From assembly GCA_034401135.1 (NCBI GenBank), contig JAWZSP010000002.1, forward strand, positions 4,464,001-4,528,000: a stretch of DNA of 64,000 nucleotides. The letters are read 5' to 3'. The translations under genes and the position numbers were made by a program. Positions 55,121-64,000 of this stretch are shown here, in pieces. The notes under the pieces were generated by a model. That model was not told the DNA's origin. It made no database searches and worked only from the letters and a program-made list of their open reading frames with translations. Positions within the stretch are counted from its first letter, which is position 1, and each line of letters begins with the position of its first letter. This DNA is from Volutella citrinella. Taxonomy: Eukaryota; Ascomycota; Sordariomycetes; Hypocreales; Nectriaceae.

Positions 55121-55591
55121 TTTTATAGTCAAGGCGCTTCTCCTCCTTGAAGAGTACTGTACGCGAGTTCTTATTATTAGTGCGTCAATCCGCTAAATTA
55201 GTCTCCGCTGAGTTCTCTTAATATTTAATAATAAAATACCCCAGCGTAAATCGCTATTCTGTTTAAATAAATGGATATGGAGGCATGTCGCCGGTGTGAA
55301 GGGGTACCCTCTGGAGAAGTGACCGGGATAGTATAAACCCGCGGGTTTATTCTAACCGCCGAGTCAAGAGCTAGACCCTCTCTGGTAAGGATCTGTGGAT
55401 CTTCAATCAGCTACGAATTCTGGGCGCGAGTGCGGGGATCCGCTGACCTGCCTACTCAAGATTATGTGTCATACTATTTCTTTCACGCATCTGGACGGTC
55501 ACAGGAAGCCCATTCGTTTACACAAGGCCGATTTACATATCGCGTATCCAAAGTACAGGAGAGACAGTCCGGTAACACAATAACCAGCTCA
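55121..55591. promoter_or_regulatory. Promoter of quinate/shikimate dehydrogenase
   Basis: Boundary between the glycoside-type cluster and the quinate cluster. It is AT-rich at first, then carries the 16-bp palindrome at 55334, about 243 bases upstream of the dehydrogenase ATG. Confidence 0.5.
55334..55349. promoter_or_regulatory. Perfect palindrome TAAACCCGCGGGTTTA
   Basis: A 16-bp self-complementary site centred on CCGCGG. A near-identical site stands in the permease promoter and a shorter version upstream of the dehydratase. Candidate site for the cluster activator. Confidence 0.6.
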
Positions 55592-56604
55592 ATGGCACCA
55601 AACTCATCAACCGCCAACGGAGGGTCGGGAAAGGAAACAGAGGATGTCCGCCGGCATGGGTACCTTTTTGGCCAGAAGATCGCGAAATCTTATTCCCCTT
55701 TGATCCACGGGATCATTCATCGCGACTTGGGTCTCAACTGGGAACTGCGACTTTTCGATTCGACTGCCATTGCGGAATTTCTTCAGTTACTCAGGGACCC
55801 TGCTTGTTACGGTAAGTTGACTTTGAGTTTTGGACATGGCGATTTATTATGTGACATATCCTAGGCGCCTCGGTAACCATGCCAAACAAGATCAGCATCA
55901 TGCCGCACCTCGACGAGCTGACTCCCGAGTGCCGAAATGTCGGGGCTTGTAACACCATCTTCTTCAAGTACAAGCCCGATGGCACGCGCATCTTCTGTGG
56001 TGCTAACACGGATACTGTTGGCGTGCGGGACTCCTTCTATCGCAACGTATCCGACCCTGGTATATTCCACGGCAAAGCGGCTCTGGTTGTTGGGGGTGGT
56101 GGCGCAGCGCGGTCCGCGGTATATGCGCTCCGGAAGTGGATGAGAGTCACTGATATCTATGTCGTGAATCGCGATGCTGCCGAAGTCAGGGCGGTGATCG
56201 ATGAGTGTGCGGATCGGGGATTCGGCGAGGGTATCATTCACATCAAGACGGTGGCAGAGGCCAAGTCAGCCGACGCTGTTGGTGCTATCGTTGCTTGTGT
56301 GCCCGACTTCCCGCCCGAGACAGATGAGGAAAAAGAAGCCAGGGCTGTCACAGAGATCTTCCTCAACAAGGCCAACAAAGGAGTTATACTGGAGATGTGT
56401 TATAACCCTCGTCCGCACACGGAGTTGAGCCGGATCGCGAGGGCAGCAGGTTGGCAGATCATTCTGGGGATGGAGGCGCTCCTCAGACAAGGCATCGAGC
56501 AGAACAGATATTGGATTGGGGACAGGATAAAGGATGCGAGGATTGAATTGGTGCAAGGTGCTATAGCGGCCAGGCTGGGAGAGGCATCCAGAGGAGAACT
56601 CTAG
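55592..56604 (+). CDS. qutB: Quinate/shikimate dehydrogenase (qutB / qa-3 type)
   Basis: Two exons, 55592-55811 and 55865-56604, give 319 residues. Substrate-binding SYSPLIHGII, the catalytic Lys in SVTMPNK, the Asp in GANTDTVGV and the nucleotide loop VVGGGGAARSAVYAL are all present, as in shikimate/quinate dehydrogenases; LGMEALLRQGIEQ is the C-terminal helix. It oxidises quinate to 3-dehydroquinate, or shikimate to 3-dehydroshikimate, with NAD. As a monofunctional fungal enzyme beside a permease, dehydratase and activator it is catabolic rather than part of AROM. The first ATG of the frame, in the context ctcaATGG, was taken as start. Confidence 0.9.
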
Positions 56605-56978
56605 TTATCTTGCGTAGATCGACAACGCCTCTTTTAAGCTCACCGTTGCTCTCCCTGAATGCAGCTTTAAATTTTTACTCCTAGGCCCGATGGAAGACAC
56701 CAACGCGATGAAGACACATGATTGCTAGCTCTTTAGTCTCGTTCTGAGACATTACTACAACTTTCGTGTTTCCCAGGAATCGATTGGTTCGGGAGAAGCG
56801 TGGCTTATTGGTTACTATGAGATGCAGACAGGGCTGCAAGTGAGGCAAAAGCTAAGTTTATTCTGGTAATCAGATTGATCACTGACCCAACCAGCACTTG
56901 AGCTTGGCCTATGCCCCTTTTTATGAACCTAACAGCCATCCCGATGCTCCTGGAGGGTCCTGTTCTGAAACCCCTGAT
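56605..56978. other. Intergenic between convergent dehydrogenase and permease genes
   Basis: 374 bases holding both 3' ends; nothing else seen. Confidence 0.45.
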
Positions 56979-58610
56979 CTACTTCGAAGCCCGGTCAGCC
57001 TGCTCAACGGTGGCCGCCTCCTCCATCTTCGCATTGTGCTGCCGCTCAAAGACCAGATCCTCGTGTCCAAAGGCCGCCGCCATATGCTCCAGCGGCACCC
57101 CTTTCGTTTCAGGGACGAAGAACCACACGTAAAATCCTCCCAGGAAGATGCAGGATCCAAAGAAGAAGAAGGTGCCATATCCAAGGTCTGTCATCATGTA
57201 GGGCGTCGCCTTGGTGACAACCAGATTCATGATCCATTGCGTGGCTGCCCCAAGTGTCGCGCTGAGGGCACGCACACTGATAGGAGCTGTTTCACTCGCG
57301 AGGATGAACGGTATGCCGGCGTAGGAAGAGACGAAGCCGATGACGTAGATGTAGATGAAAGCGCACGCCGCAATGCCACCCTTGTCGATCTGGCCAGTGC
57401 CTGTGCCACTGGGCTGGGCAATTTTGACGTAGGCGCCGAGGAAGAAGTTTGAGATGGTCATTATTGTGCCACCGCCGAGCAATAGAGTCTTGCGCCCGAT
57501 CCGGTCCACCAGGAACATGAGGGATACGAGAGCGGCGATGGTCTTCACCACGCCGTAGATGCCCGTCGCGAAGAGACCAGTACTCGTGCCCACCACGCCC
57601 AAGGACCGAAAGATGCGAGGAGAATAGTAATTGAATCCGTTGATTCCCGACAGTTGACCCCAGAATTGCGTGACACATCCTATAGAGACCCGGTACATGA
57701 TCTTCGGCTTCATGCATTCCTTCAACTGCTTCTTCATCGTGGCCCAGATGGAGTCCTCGGGGTTGCTGCCCATGAGCCTGCGTTCGATGTCGATTTCGTC
57801 CCGGATATCGGCAAGCTCACGCCTCAGGTAGTCATGGTCTGGATCGAGGTTGCGCAGTCGGGACAGCACCGACCCGGCCAGCTCTGTTTTGCCCGACTTC
57901 ATGAGAAAGCGAGGCGTCTCGGGAAGGGCCATGGTTCCCAGGAGGAAAACACCGATCAGAGGCAGCTGGAGTCCGACAGGGATACGCCACTGGGTCGCAC
58001 TGGTGCCTGAAACGTGCAGACTAACCCCGTAGTTGACCCAGAAGCCAACAAGGGCGCCCATCTGGTAGCATATCTCGAACACGCCGATGCAGCGACCTCG
58101 CAGCGTCGGGGGTGCTACCTCCGAAATGTAGAGCGGTGCGATGACTGTCAAGGGACCAACGCCAATGCCTGTAAGGAACCGACCAATGTAGAAAGTTTCG
58201 ATGTGACCGGTGAGTTGCAGGGCGGCGCCGACGACGAAGGTGACCGAGGCGATGATCATGCTCATGCGTCTTCCCAGGGTCTCCGCCCCCGGAAGAGCGA
58301 GGAAGCAAGCAATCGAGCAGCCAGCCTGAAAGGTGATGATGATGTTACTGGATAGGGTGTTGATGTCGTTTTGCGACAGGCCCTTTAATCCGAATTGCGA
58401 GATGAAGGACGGGAGAGCGAGAGTGCCGCCGAGGAAGGCATTGTCGTAGCTGGTGAAGAACAAATCAGCCAGGCTTCAGATTTCGTCAGGAAAGTCTCGC
58501 ACATACCCAAAGAGCACGCCTCCAAAACCGGCGGCAATGGATGCAAAGTATATTTGCCAGTTGTAGATCTCCCTAGGAGGGGCCATTCCATGCAAGCTGG
58601 ACGCCGTCAT
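56979..58610 (-). CDS. qutD: Quinate permease (MFS sugar porter family)
   Basis: Two exons, 58507-58610 and 56979-58449, give 524 residues. The intron splits FG-YDNAFLGGTLALP in TM1. Signatures are AETLGRRMSMI, GRFLTGIGVGPLTVIAPLYISE (abbreviated GRFLTGIGVGPLTVIAP), ALPETPRFLMKSGK, the TM7 segment GQLSGINGFNYYSPRIF, FLVDRIGRKTLLL and FVPETKGVPLEHM. This pattern is that of fungal quinate permeases (QutD / QA-Y). It is a plasma-membrane quinate/proton symporter by family. Assignment as quinate rather than hexose carrier rests on the neighbouring dehydrogenase, dehydratase, activator and repressor. Confidence 0.88.
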
Positions 58611-58869
58611 GTTGACAACGTTCGAGGGAGAGAGAGAGCTGTTTGGCAGAAGCAGCAGGGTTCAGACTGAACAAGGAACTGTAGAAGAGGATTGAGCTTG
58701 ATCCAACTGGGGCACACAGGGCCTTGCATACAGGATACGAAAATCATGTCTTTTATGATCATTGCGCTGGTGTGAAGTCTCCCCACACTTCCCCAGGATT
58801 TGGGAACCTGGGGCTCATCCAAATCTGCGAGTCAGGTCCACATGTCCTTCCGGTGGCTCCCGCGGCTAA

Positions 58870-58891
58870 GTGTAAACCCGCGGCTTTACAC
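58870..58891. promoter_or_regulatory. Near-perfect palindrome around TAAACCCGCGGCTTTA
   Basis: The core TAAACCCGCGGCTTTA (58873-58888) is flanked by GTG and CAC, extending the dyad to 22 bp with a single mismatched pair. It lies 260 bases upstream of the permease ATG and matches the dehydrogenase-promoter site at 15 of 16 core bases. Confidence 0.6.
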
Positions 58892-58976
58892 TAACCCGGG
58901 ACTGACCAGCGACAAGGGGAGGGGCATGGGTCAGATCCGCTAAACGCTCGAGTATGCAATTCCGAAGAGATACTAA

Positions 58977-59167
58977 GGCCCAGATCTTCTCACCAGGAAT
59001 AAGCTATTCCAGAATAAGGTTAGGGACAGATAGATATTCTTCTATCAGTTAAGCTTACTTGGGAGGTGGTGAGGTTTACGGGGGAGCCTTTGCATAACCG
59101 GGATACTGATGTATGGATTTGGAGGTACTATCTGGAATAGCTTATTCCTGGCGAGAAGATCTGAGTC
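58977..59167. mobile_element. MITE-like element, 191 bp, with 37-bp terminal inverted repeats
   Basis: The first 37 bases (58977-59013, core CAGATCTTCTC then AGGAATAAGCTATTCC) match the reverse complement of the last 37 (59131-59167) at 34 positions. TACTAA occurs directly on both sides (58971-58976 and 59168-59173), as expected for a 6-bp target-site duplication. The interior is non-coding. It is a non-autonomous DNA transposon whose parent superfamily is not determined. Confidence 0.75.
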
Positions 59168-59333
59168 TACTAATTTATGAATGGCGCAGGGCGGGGATTG
59201 CCCGATATGCACTTCGTTCGGATAGAATCGAATTGAAGGGATGCTCTGAAATTCGGCGCAGATCTATTTCTGCGTTCGCCAGTTCCTTTGAATAAGGTAG
59301 CAAGTGATGAAGGAGCAGCCACCCATGGTCTGT

Positions 59334-60389
59334 CTAAAGATGTACACGGTTGGCTCGAGTTATGCCAGTGCCAGCAATTCCCAGGGATTCGAGCATCCTG
59401 TCCCAAGACCGTAGCCCTCGTTGTGCATACACCGCCGGGATCGAGCTGTCTTTGCGAGCCAGTTCTCGGTTGAAAGACTCCAAGCTCACCCACCCACGAT
59501 AACCAAGACGAGTGATGATGACTTCAAGGACAGAGTGGACGGGCAGATAAGCCCCCTCCTTCTGCTCATACGAAAACAGCCGGGCATTTCGAGACCAGGT
59601 CATGCGAGGCCGCTGTACTGGGTCATACCATGGATGCTTCTCGCACAGGGGCGGCTCCAGCTTCTCAGCATCCCCGGATTGGATGTAGAAGATCTTCTTC
59701 ACATCGAGATCGTTGACCATCCGTGTTAGACTGGCGGCGAGGGCGCGGTCCGCGTCGAGGTTCTTGCCCGACTCCGAGGTTGGGTCTCCCCAGACCCTGG
59801 CTGTGATGTGGAAGGTGTCCAAGCAAAGCCCTAGGTTTGGCATGTTGACCGATTTCACCACCTCCCAAGCACCCTCCCAGACATCGATGTGGTTGCCCCA
59901 GGAAACAGCCTCGTATGCGAATCGTATCGGAGGCGACTCCCTCATGCCGATGAGAGAAATCTCACGCAGGTCGGCACAGATGATGTCGAAGTCCCCGGTC
60001 GTGCCGGCTCCGGGCATAAAGTTGCTGGGGATCTGGACTAGGTCGCAGCCCAGTGCCTGGGAGATCCTGATCCAAAGCCGCAATCGTCGCAGCATCTGTT
60101 CTCGAGCTTCCGGATCTACAAGTCCCTCGGCGAAGCCGAAGGGTTGAAGACATACGACTGTGATGCCATGGCTGTAACAGGTGGCCCTCGTCTCATGTGC
60201 CGCCGCCAACAAATTCGCCTCGTTTAGCCCCCCTGGCAGGCTGGCAGCGAAATGTTCGAGACACTCGTAGAATATTTCAACACCCTGGAAGGAGTGCAGG
60301 GCTGCCTGTTGTATTTTTTGGACAAGATCATGACCAGCAGATGAGCGGCCGAGCGAGACACTGGCGATGGCTAGGCGAAGCTCCTTCAT
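59334..60389 (-). CDS. qutC: 3-Dehydroshikimate dehydratase (qutC / qa-4 type)
   Basis: Single exon, 351 residues from ATG 60389 (MKELRLAIASVSLG); the open frame upstream to 60689 lacks family sequence and contains promoter-like sites. It is a TIM-barrel xylose-isomerase-like protein: FQGVEIFYECLEHF, TVVCLQPFGFAEGL, RFAYEAVSWGNHIDVW, LGLCLDTFHITARVWGDP and WVSLESFNREL supply the Glu, Asp, His and Glu metal ligands. It converts 3-dehydroshikimate to protocatechuate, feeding the beta-ketoadipate route. It sits between the permease and the activator genes, all on the minus strand. Confidence 0.9.
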   Translation of the reverse strand: MKELRLAIASVSLGRSSAGHDLVQKIQQAALHSFQGVEIFYECLEHFAASLPGGLNEANLLAAAHETRATCYSHGITVVCLQPFGFAEGLVDPEAREQMLRRLRLWIRISQALGCDLVQIPSNFMPGAGTTGDFDIICADLREISLIGMRESPPIRFAYEAVSWGNHIDVWEGAWEVVKSVNMPNLGLCLDTFHITARVWGDPTSESGKNLDADRALAASLTRMVNDLDVKKIFYIQSGDAEKLEPPLCEKHPWYDPVQRPRMTWSRNARLFSYEQKEGAYLPVHSVLEVIITRLGYRGWVSLESFNRELARKDSSIPAVYAQRGLRSWDRMLESLGIAGTGITRANRVHL

Positions 60390-60780
60390 GGTGATATTCT
60401 TTTCGGAAGAACGACTATGGAGTCGAGACTCAAAGGAGATGGGTTGTGGGGGAGGTGGTGGCGTGGTATACAGCCCTGCTGGCTTGAGAACGTCTTGTTC
60501 TTGGCCTTGGTCTTGTCGTTTTGCTGGATTTGCAAGATGTCGTGCAAGACACGTAGGCTGGCAGGCAATCAGCCGCGGCTTAGCATTCTCCCGGAAGTTC
60601 CACGCTACCGTGTGATCTCCACTTCGTAGCTGGATCTCATGCGGGGTTTGGGTTTGGGTCCTGCGGGGACCTGGAGATCCAAGTCGCAAAGCCGAGGTTT
60701 TGCATGAATTGGGCAGACTCTGCGGTCATCCTTGCACAGGATTAGCAAACGATGATCTCTTGATTTTTCAAGGGGGGGAC
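60390..60780. promoter_or_regulatory. Promoter of 3-dehydroshikimate dehydratase
   Basis: Carries AGCCGCGGCT at 60571-60580, a 10-bp palindrome with the same CCGCGG core as the other two quinate-gene promoters. Confidence 0.45.
60571..60580. promoter_or_regulatory. CCGCGG-centred palindrome upstream of the dehydratase
   Basis: AGCCGCGGCT, with GCTTA on one side recalling the TTTA arm of the longer sites. It is weaker than the other two, about 180 bases upstream of the ATG. Confidence 0.35.
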
Positions 60781-62880
60781 TCACCAGTCTGTGTTATCCA
60801 GAATGCTCAAGTCTCCAACGTAAGCATGATCCGGACTGCATGCGTCCTCCCACGAGCCACTCCCTCCAACGCCTGGGAGTGAGTGAGGCCCAGGATCAAC
60901 CAGGGAGTCATCTGGTAGCCACAAGTAATCTGCCGCTAAGTTAATAATTTGGTAAGGGCTGTGCATCGTGATCCAAAGAACATTACCGGCATTTTGACTC
61001 GAGGGCGTTGTTTGCATGTGAACAGACAGGGGTGTGAAACCTGTGTTCAAGGTTGAAGAAGGGCGTTGGGTGATACCTTGTGGCTCTTCAGAGCCCAACG
61101 ATGCAAATGGGAGCTCCCGGGACATTTCAGCGTCTCCGAGATGATCAGATTGTACCGAATCCTGGCTCCTTTGCTGTTTTTGGAGGGCAACCAGGGGCGG
61201 AAGCATCCATGCGTCGCGTGAAGATTCGATATCGGACAACAATGAGCAGGTTGGCCCAACATCCAACCGCATCGACAGGCCTACGGGCTGCAAATGACTT
61301 GCTTTTGCTGCAGCGATCCAATTACCAGTGAATTCCAATGCGATATGGAGATTGAGTACTTGTGGTGACCACAGCGGCCTAGCCTCGTCTCTTCCAAGAG
61401 CTGGCGGCTGCCTGCAATGCGTCGGGAGTTGCTCTCGGCATCGGCGGTGGCTGGTGTCCAGTGTCGCCAGTGCTTCTGCATCGGAGGGTAATGAGGGCTG
61501 AGAAATGGCGTCATTCAGGACGCAAGCGATATGAATCCAGTTGTTAAAAGTGCTGATTGCCCTCAGGGGCTCAAATACACCCCTCAATGTCTGCACATTG
61601 GAGCCATCGATGTGACCCTCGTGACTGATGATCCAAGGATCCCACTCGTCAGGCCCCGACTCCTCAAGGGGCCGGAGAGATTCGATATCGGAGGTTCTGA
61701 GGTGAGGCGGTGCGCGAAGGGAACATGAGAGAAATGTGTCCAAGGCAAAGCAGGTTAGCAACAGTCTTTGAAGGTGGGGAGTCGGTGGCGCGTTGTTCTG
61801 GCCTGGTGTGGCCAGGTCACTCAAACACATCCGGACTGCCTGGCCGAGCAGTCGCCAGGCCGGCTTCAAAGCCCCGCGTCGTAGTTGGTAGAGGGACATG
61901 ATGACAAGAGCCTGTGCATGGCCCATCTGCGCTCGATCTTCATCGGGGATGACCTGGCTTGCAAACTTATATGCTCTGGCTGATAGAGGGGGGTCGACCA
62001 ATTGAGTTGGGGGTCGGTCACCATCCATGGCACCTTGCCGTTGGTGGTCCTGTAACGAAGAGTATGCGAGCACCGCCCAAAAGATGGCAAGGTTCCCGGA
62101 TGAATCAGGGGTTCCTACATCCTGTGGGGAGAAGAGAACCTGAAACAACTTGTGCTTTTCGACCAGTGGTAGCCAGCTGTGGGTGTAGGAGAAGTACAGG
62201 TCTAAGAGTCTCCGGGACTCGTCTGGGAAGCGGCGACTTCCCGGGCCTTGGCCCCTTGATAACTGCTGGAGGTGTCCTTCCATGCTTGAAGCTAACATGC
62301 CGTCGTCATCTGGTGCCGGAATATTGTCGAAAAGGGGAGCCAAGGGCTGAAAGTCGTCGATGGCCGAGGCTGGTTGATGACGACCACTGCCATCGGGGTC
62401 CGCAGTGTCATCGTCCTCCCCACACGAGTCCAGAGACTTCAACCGGCGGTCCAATTCTTGCAGAACTTGGCTCTCAGCCCAAGAAATCCGCAACGTGGAC
62501 GGTTCTGCGACGAGGCGTGACACCAAGGAGAGCTTCCCCGCTGGGTCGAGGGTAAATTGAGCCCCTGCTAGCAGCTCACCGACCACCTTCTCACCGTTCG
62601 GGACGGCCGTGAATATCATACCAAAGAGAAGCTCGAGAGATTTGACATATCCGGTCGGAAGCCCTCTTTTCCTGACTCCCTCATCGTATGAGCATGTCTG
62701 GCCCATCCCCATTGCCACGCAGGGCAAGCAAATGGGACGTTGGCCATCGCAACGATGCTTCCTGTTGCGACATTGGTCACATGCACGACTCGTCCTCTTG
62801 CGCTTGAGATGGCTTCTCGCTGTGCTTGGCGGTGTTTGGTTCTCTTCGTCCTGGCGTGAAGACATTGATCTCTCCGTCAT
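60781..62880 (-). CDS. qutA: Quinate pathway activator (QutA / QA-1F type Zn2Cys6 factor)
   Basis: Single exon, 699 residues from ATG 62880 (MTERSMSSRQDEENQ). The zinc cluster is CDQCRNRKHRCDGQRPIC, then LPCVAMGMGQTC, uninterrupted by introns, unlike the other Zn2Cys6 genes here. It is followed by RKRGLPTGYVKSLELLFGMI, a stretch shared with quinate activators. The fungal_trans domain includes LLDLYFSYTHSWLPLVEKHKL and CFALDTFLSCSLRAPPHLR. It is divergent from the repressor-like gene, the classical arrangement for the activator and repressor of this pathway. The name rests on motif memory plus gene context. Confidence 0.85.
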   Translation of the reverse strand: MTERSMSSRQDEENQTPPSTARSHLKRKRTSRACDQCRNRKHRCDGQRPICLPCVAMGMGQTCSYDEGVRKRGLPTGYVKSLELLFGMIFTAVPNGEKVVGELLAGAQFTLDPAGKLSLVSRLVAEPSTLRISWAESQVLQELDRRLKSLDSCGEDDDTADPDGSGRHQPASAIDDFQPLAPLFDNIPAPDDDGMLASSMEGHLQQLSRGQGPGSRRFPDESRRLLDLYFSYTHSWLPLVEKHKLFQVLFSPQDVGTPDSSGNLAIFWAVLAYSSLQDHQRQGAMDGDRPPTQLVDPPLSARAYKFASQVIPDEDRAQMGHAQALVIMSLYQLRRGALKPAWRLLGQAVRMCLSDLATPGQNNAPPTPHLQRLLLTCFALDTFLSCSLRAPPHLRTSDIESLRPLEESGPDEWDPWIISHEGHIDGSNVQTLRGVFEPLRAISTFNNWIHIACVLNDAISQPSLPSDAEALATLDTSHRRCREQLPTHCRQPPALGRDEARPLWSPQVLNLHIALEFTGNWIAAAKASHLQPVGLSMRLDVGPTCSLLSDIESSRDAWMLPPLVALQKQQRSQDSVQSDHLGDAEMSRELPFASLGSEEPQGITQRPSSTLNTGFTPLSVHMQTTPSSQNAGNVLWITMHSPYQIINLAADYLWLPDDSLVDPGPHSLPGVGGSGSWEDACSPDHAYVGDLSILDNTDW

Positions 62881-63405
62881 CACGGAAGAGGGCCTCTAAC
62901 CTGCCAACTTCGCCTTGTGTGCGTCGGCAGCGGAGGGGTTTGTAGCTCCTAGGGCCAAGGCGATGGTGACGAGTAAGGGGTGAATCATGTAGAAGGTTGA
63001 AGGGACCAGTGAGATGTGCTTCGATGTCGTATAGTGAAGTTGGACCGTGGAAATTGGGACCCGGATATGGGCCGTGCCCCAAACAGTTCCAAATACCTCG
63101 GGGTAGCTTGCGGGGGGTGGCGCACTCCACTACTAGTCCCCTGTATTTGCATGGCCCCGGTACCTGTTAGCGTCGGCCTGGGCTCCATTTTGGAGGGCTG
63201 TCGGGGCTGCCCAAAAGCCACTCGGGTCACCTCCCCCGAGGAGTCGACGACCACCTGTCATCTCCCCCACCATTATGAACTGCCCGCCCCTTTCAAACGT
63301 CGACCTGACATGAAATTTCCTAGGCCGCCCAGTCACTCCATCAGCCACGGTCAAGCACGCCATGCACGTCCCTCACTCTTTGACGTGGGCCTCGGAGGAC
63401 GGTCA
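62881..63405. promoter_or_regulatory. Divergent promoter, quinate activator / repressor
   Basis: 525 bases without a recognised gene. I do not see the CCGCGG palindrome here. Confidence 0.45.
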
Positions 63406-64000
63406 CATGGATGACAACGACGTATTGCCGTTGCCGCCTCCCAGGCTATTATCTGGCCCAAAGACGTCCATCTTCTTACTTGGGTCCCCGGGAACAGGAA
63501 AATCAACACTGGGTATTATTGCATCCGTCCACCTCGGGCGACGGCTTGTGGACTTCGAGACCTACTTCCAGCAACAAACGGGAACCCCGTGGACTCCACC
63601 CTTTTGTCTGCCCGAGGACTCGGCGAATGTATCATCGGAACATTTCAAGGTGTTGGAGAGTCTCATCTTGTCCTTTCCTGAGACTCACGTGGTCATCGTT
63701 CCTACTGAGTGTCTCCGCCTCGATGGCGCCAGGGCACTCTTCAAACGCCTGGCCCAGACATCCCCCGTCATTCTTGTCTCCAGCAATCTGGTCCCCGATC
63801 AAGAACAAGAACAAGCACAGGCCCATTTACCACGCGATCTGAAAGCCGCTCTCGCATGCAGCAATCACAACTACTTCAACGTATCGGAGGAGTGCCACGG
63901 ACGGGGCTCTAGCCCCCAAGGGGCGGCTGGGACCTTGGATGCTTCCGCCACTGTCTCCCTCCCCACACGCTTCTTACATCTGAAGAGACTCGAGCAAGAA
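63406..64000 (+). CDS. qutR: Quinate repressor (QutR / QA-1S type), 5' part cut by window end
   Basis: Open from ATG 63406 (MDDNDVLPLPPPRLL) to the right edge, about 198 codons without a stop. A shikimate-kinase-like P-loop FLLGSPGTGKSTLG lies at residues 23-36, followed by HLGRRLVDFETYFQQ and a Rossmann-like VVIVPTECLRL. TRFLHLKRLEQE at the edge resembles the start of a dehydroquinase-like domain. Quinate repressors are built from the three C-terminal domains of AROM (shikimate kinase, dehydroquinase, shikimate dehydrogenase), turned from catalysis to inducer sensing. They bind and silence the activator. The remaining two domains should lie just beyond this window. Confidence 0.82.

Larger units (their letters stand above)
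58611..59333. promoter_or_regulatory. Permease promoter carrying a MITE
   Basis: Region between the permease 5' end and the dehydratase 3' end. It contains the palindrome at 58873 and, further out, a 191-bp inverted-repeat element. Confidence 0.55.

Noticed and set aside
60390..60689. N-terminal extension of 3-dehydroshikimate dehydratase
   Set aside because: It has no similarity to the family and overlaps a CCGCGG palindrome; MKELRLAIAS at 60389 is the expected start.
44632..64000. A single secondary-metabolite gene cluster
   Set aside because: There is no polyketide synthase, peptide synthetase, terpene cyclase or P450; promoter motifs separate the region into two catabolic clusters.

Overview
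This is a gene-dense window from a filamentous ascomycete nucleus, most likely a sordariomycete (probably Hypocreales). The evidence is many 47-93 nt spliceosomal introns with ctaac-like branch points, Zn2Cys6 and C2H2 regulators with a fungal transcription-factor domain, a HET-domain protein, a Helo-like/NACHT NLR, fungal-type GG-x-YGNALQAA ankyrin repeats and a quinate-utilisation gene set. Exon structures were rebuilt by hand by joining reading frames at GT-AG (twice GC-AG) sites; no alignment search was run.

Layout. 0-5 kb: the end of an unknown gene, a HET-domain gene, and a convergent Zn2Cys6 regulator. 5.6-6.6 kb: an alpha/beta hydrolase with a Cys nucleophile. 8-16.7 kb: a sugar-porter MFS gene divergent from a seven-exon Zn2Cys6 regulator, then a 13-exon sarcosine-oxidase-type flavoprotein divergent from PEX11. 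The two divergent promoters share a 13-nt motif. 16.7-23.9 kb: gene-poor, with one secreted PAN/apple-type protein and amidase and amino-acid-permease relics. 23.9-29.6 kb: a polysaccharide-deacetylase-like hydrolase, a C2H2/fungal_trans regulator and a quinone-oxidoreductase-like dehydrogenase. 29.8-40.6 kb: a secreted subtilase ending in three exon-encoded cysteine modules, divergent from an NLR, then an 800-residue ankyrin protein. 41-43.5 kb: a decayed membrane-protein gene and a secreted Ser/Thr-rich protein.

44.6-55.1 kb looks like a small catabolic cluster: an intracellular GH3 beta-glucosidase, a zinc alcohol dehydrogenase, a Zn2Cys6 regulator, a Rid-family protein and a sugar-porter MFS transporter. 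A palindrome, CGGAA-N6-TTCCG, stands in the three promoter regions (one copy has one mismatch), suggesting a single regulon, perhaps for uptake and hydrolysis of a glycoside. The regulator appears frameshifted at an A8 tract.

55.6 kb to the right edge is a quinate (qut/qa) cluster: quinate/shikimate dehydrogenase, quinate permease, 3-dehydroshikimate dehydratase, activator, and the start of the multidomain repressor, which is cut by the window end. A CCGCGG-centred palindrome marks the promoters of the three structural genes, and a 191-bp MITE with 6-bp target duplication lies between permease and dehydratase.
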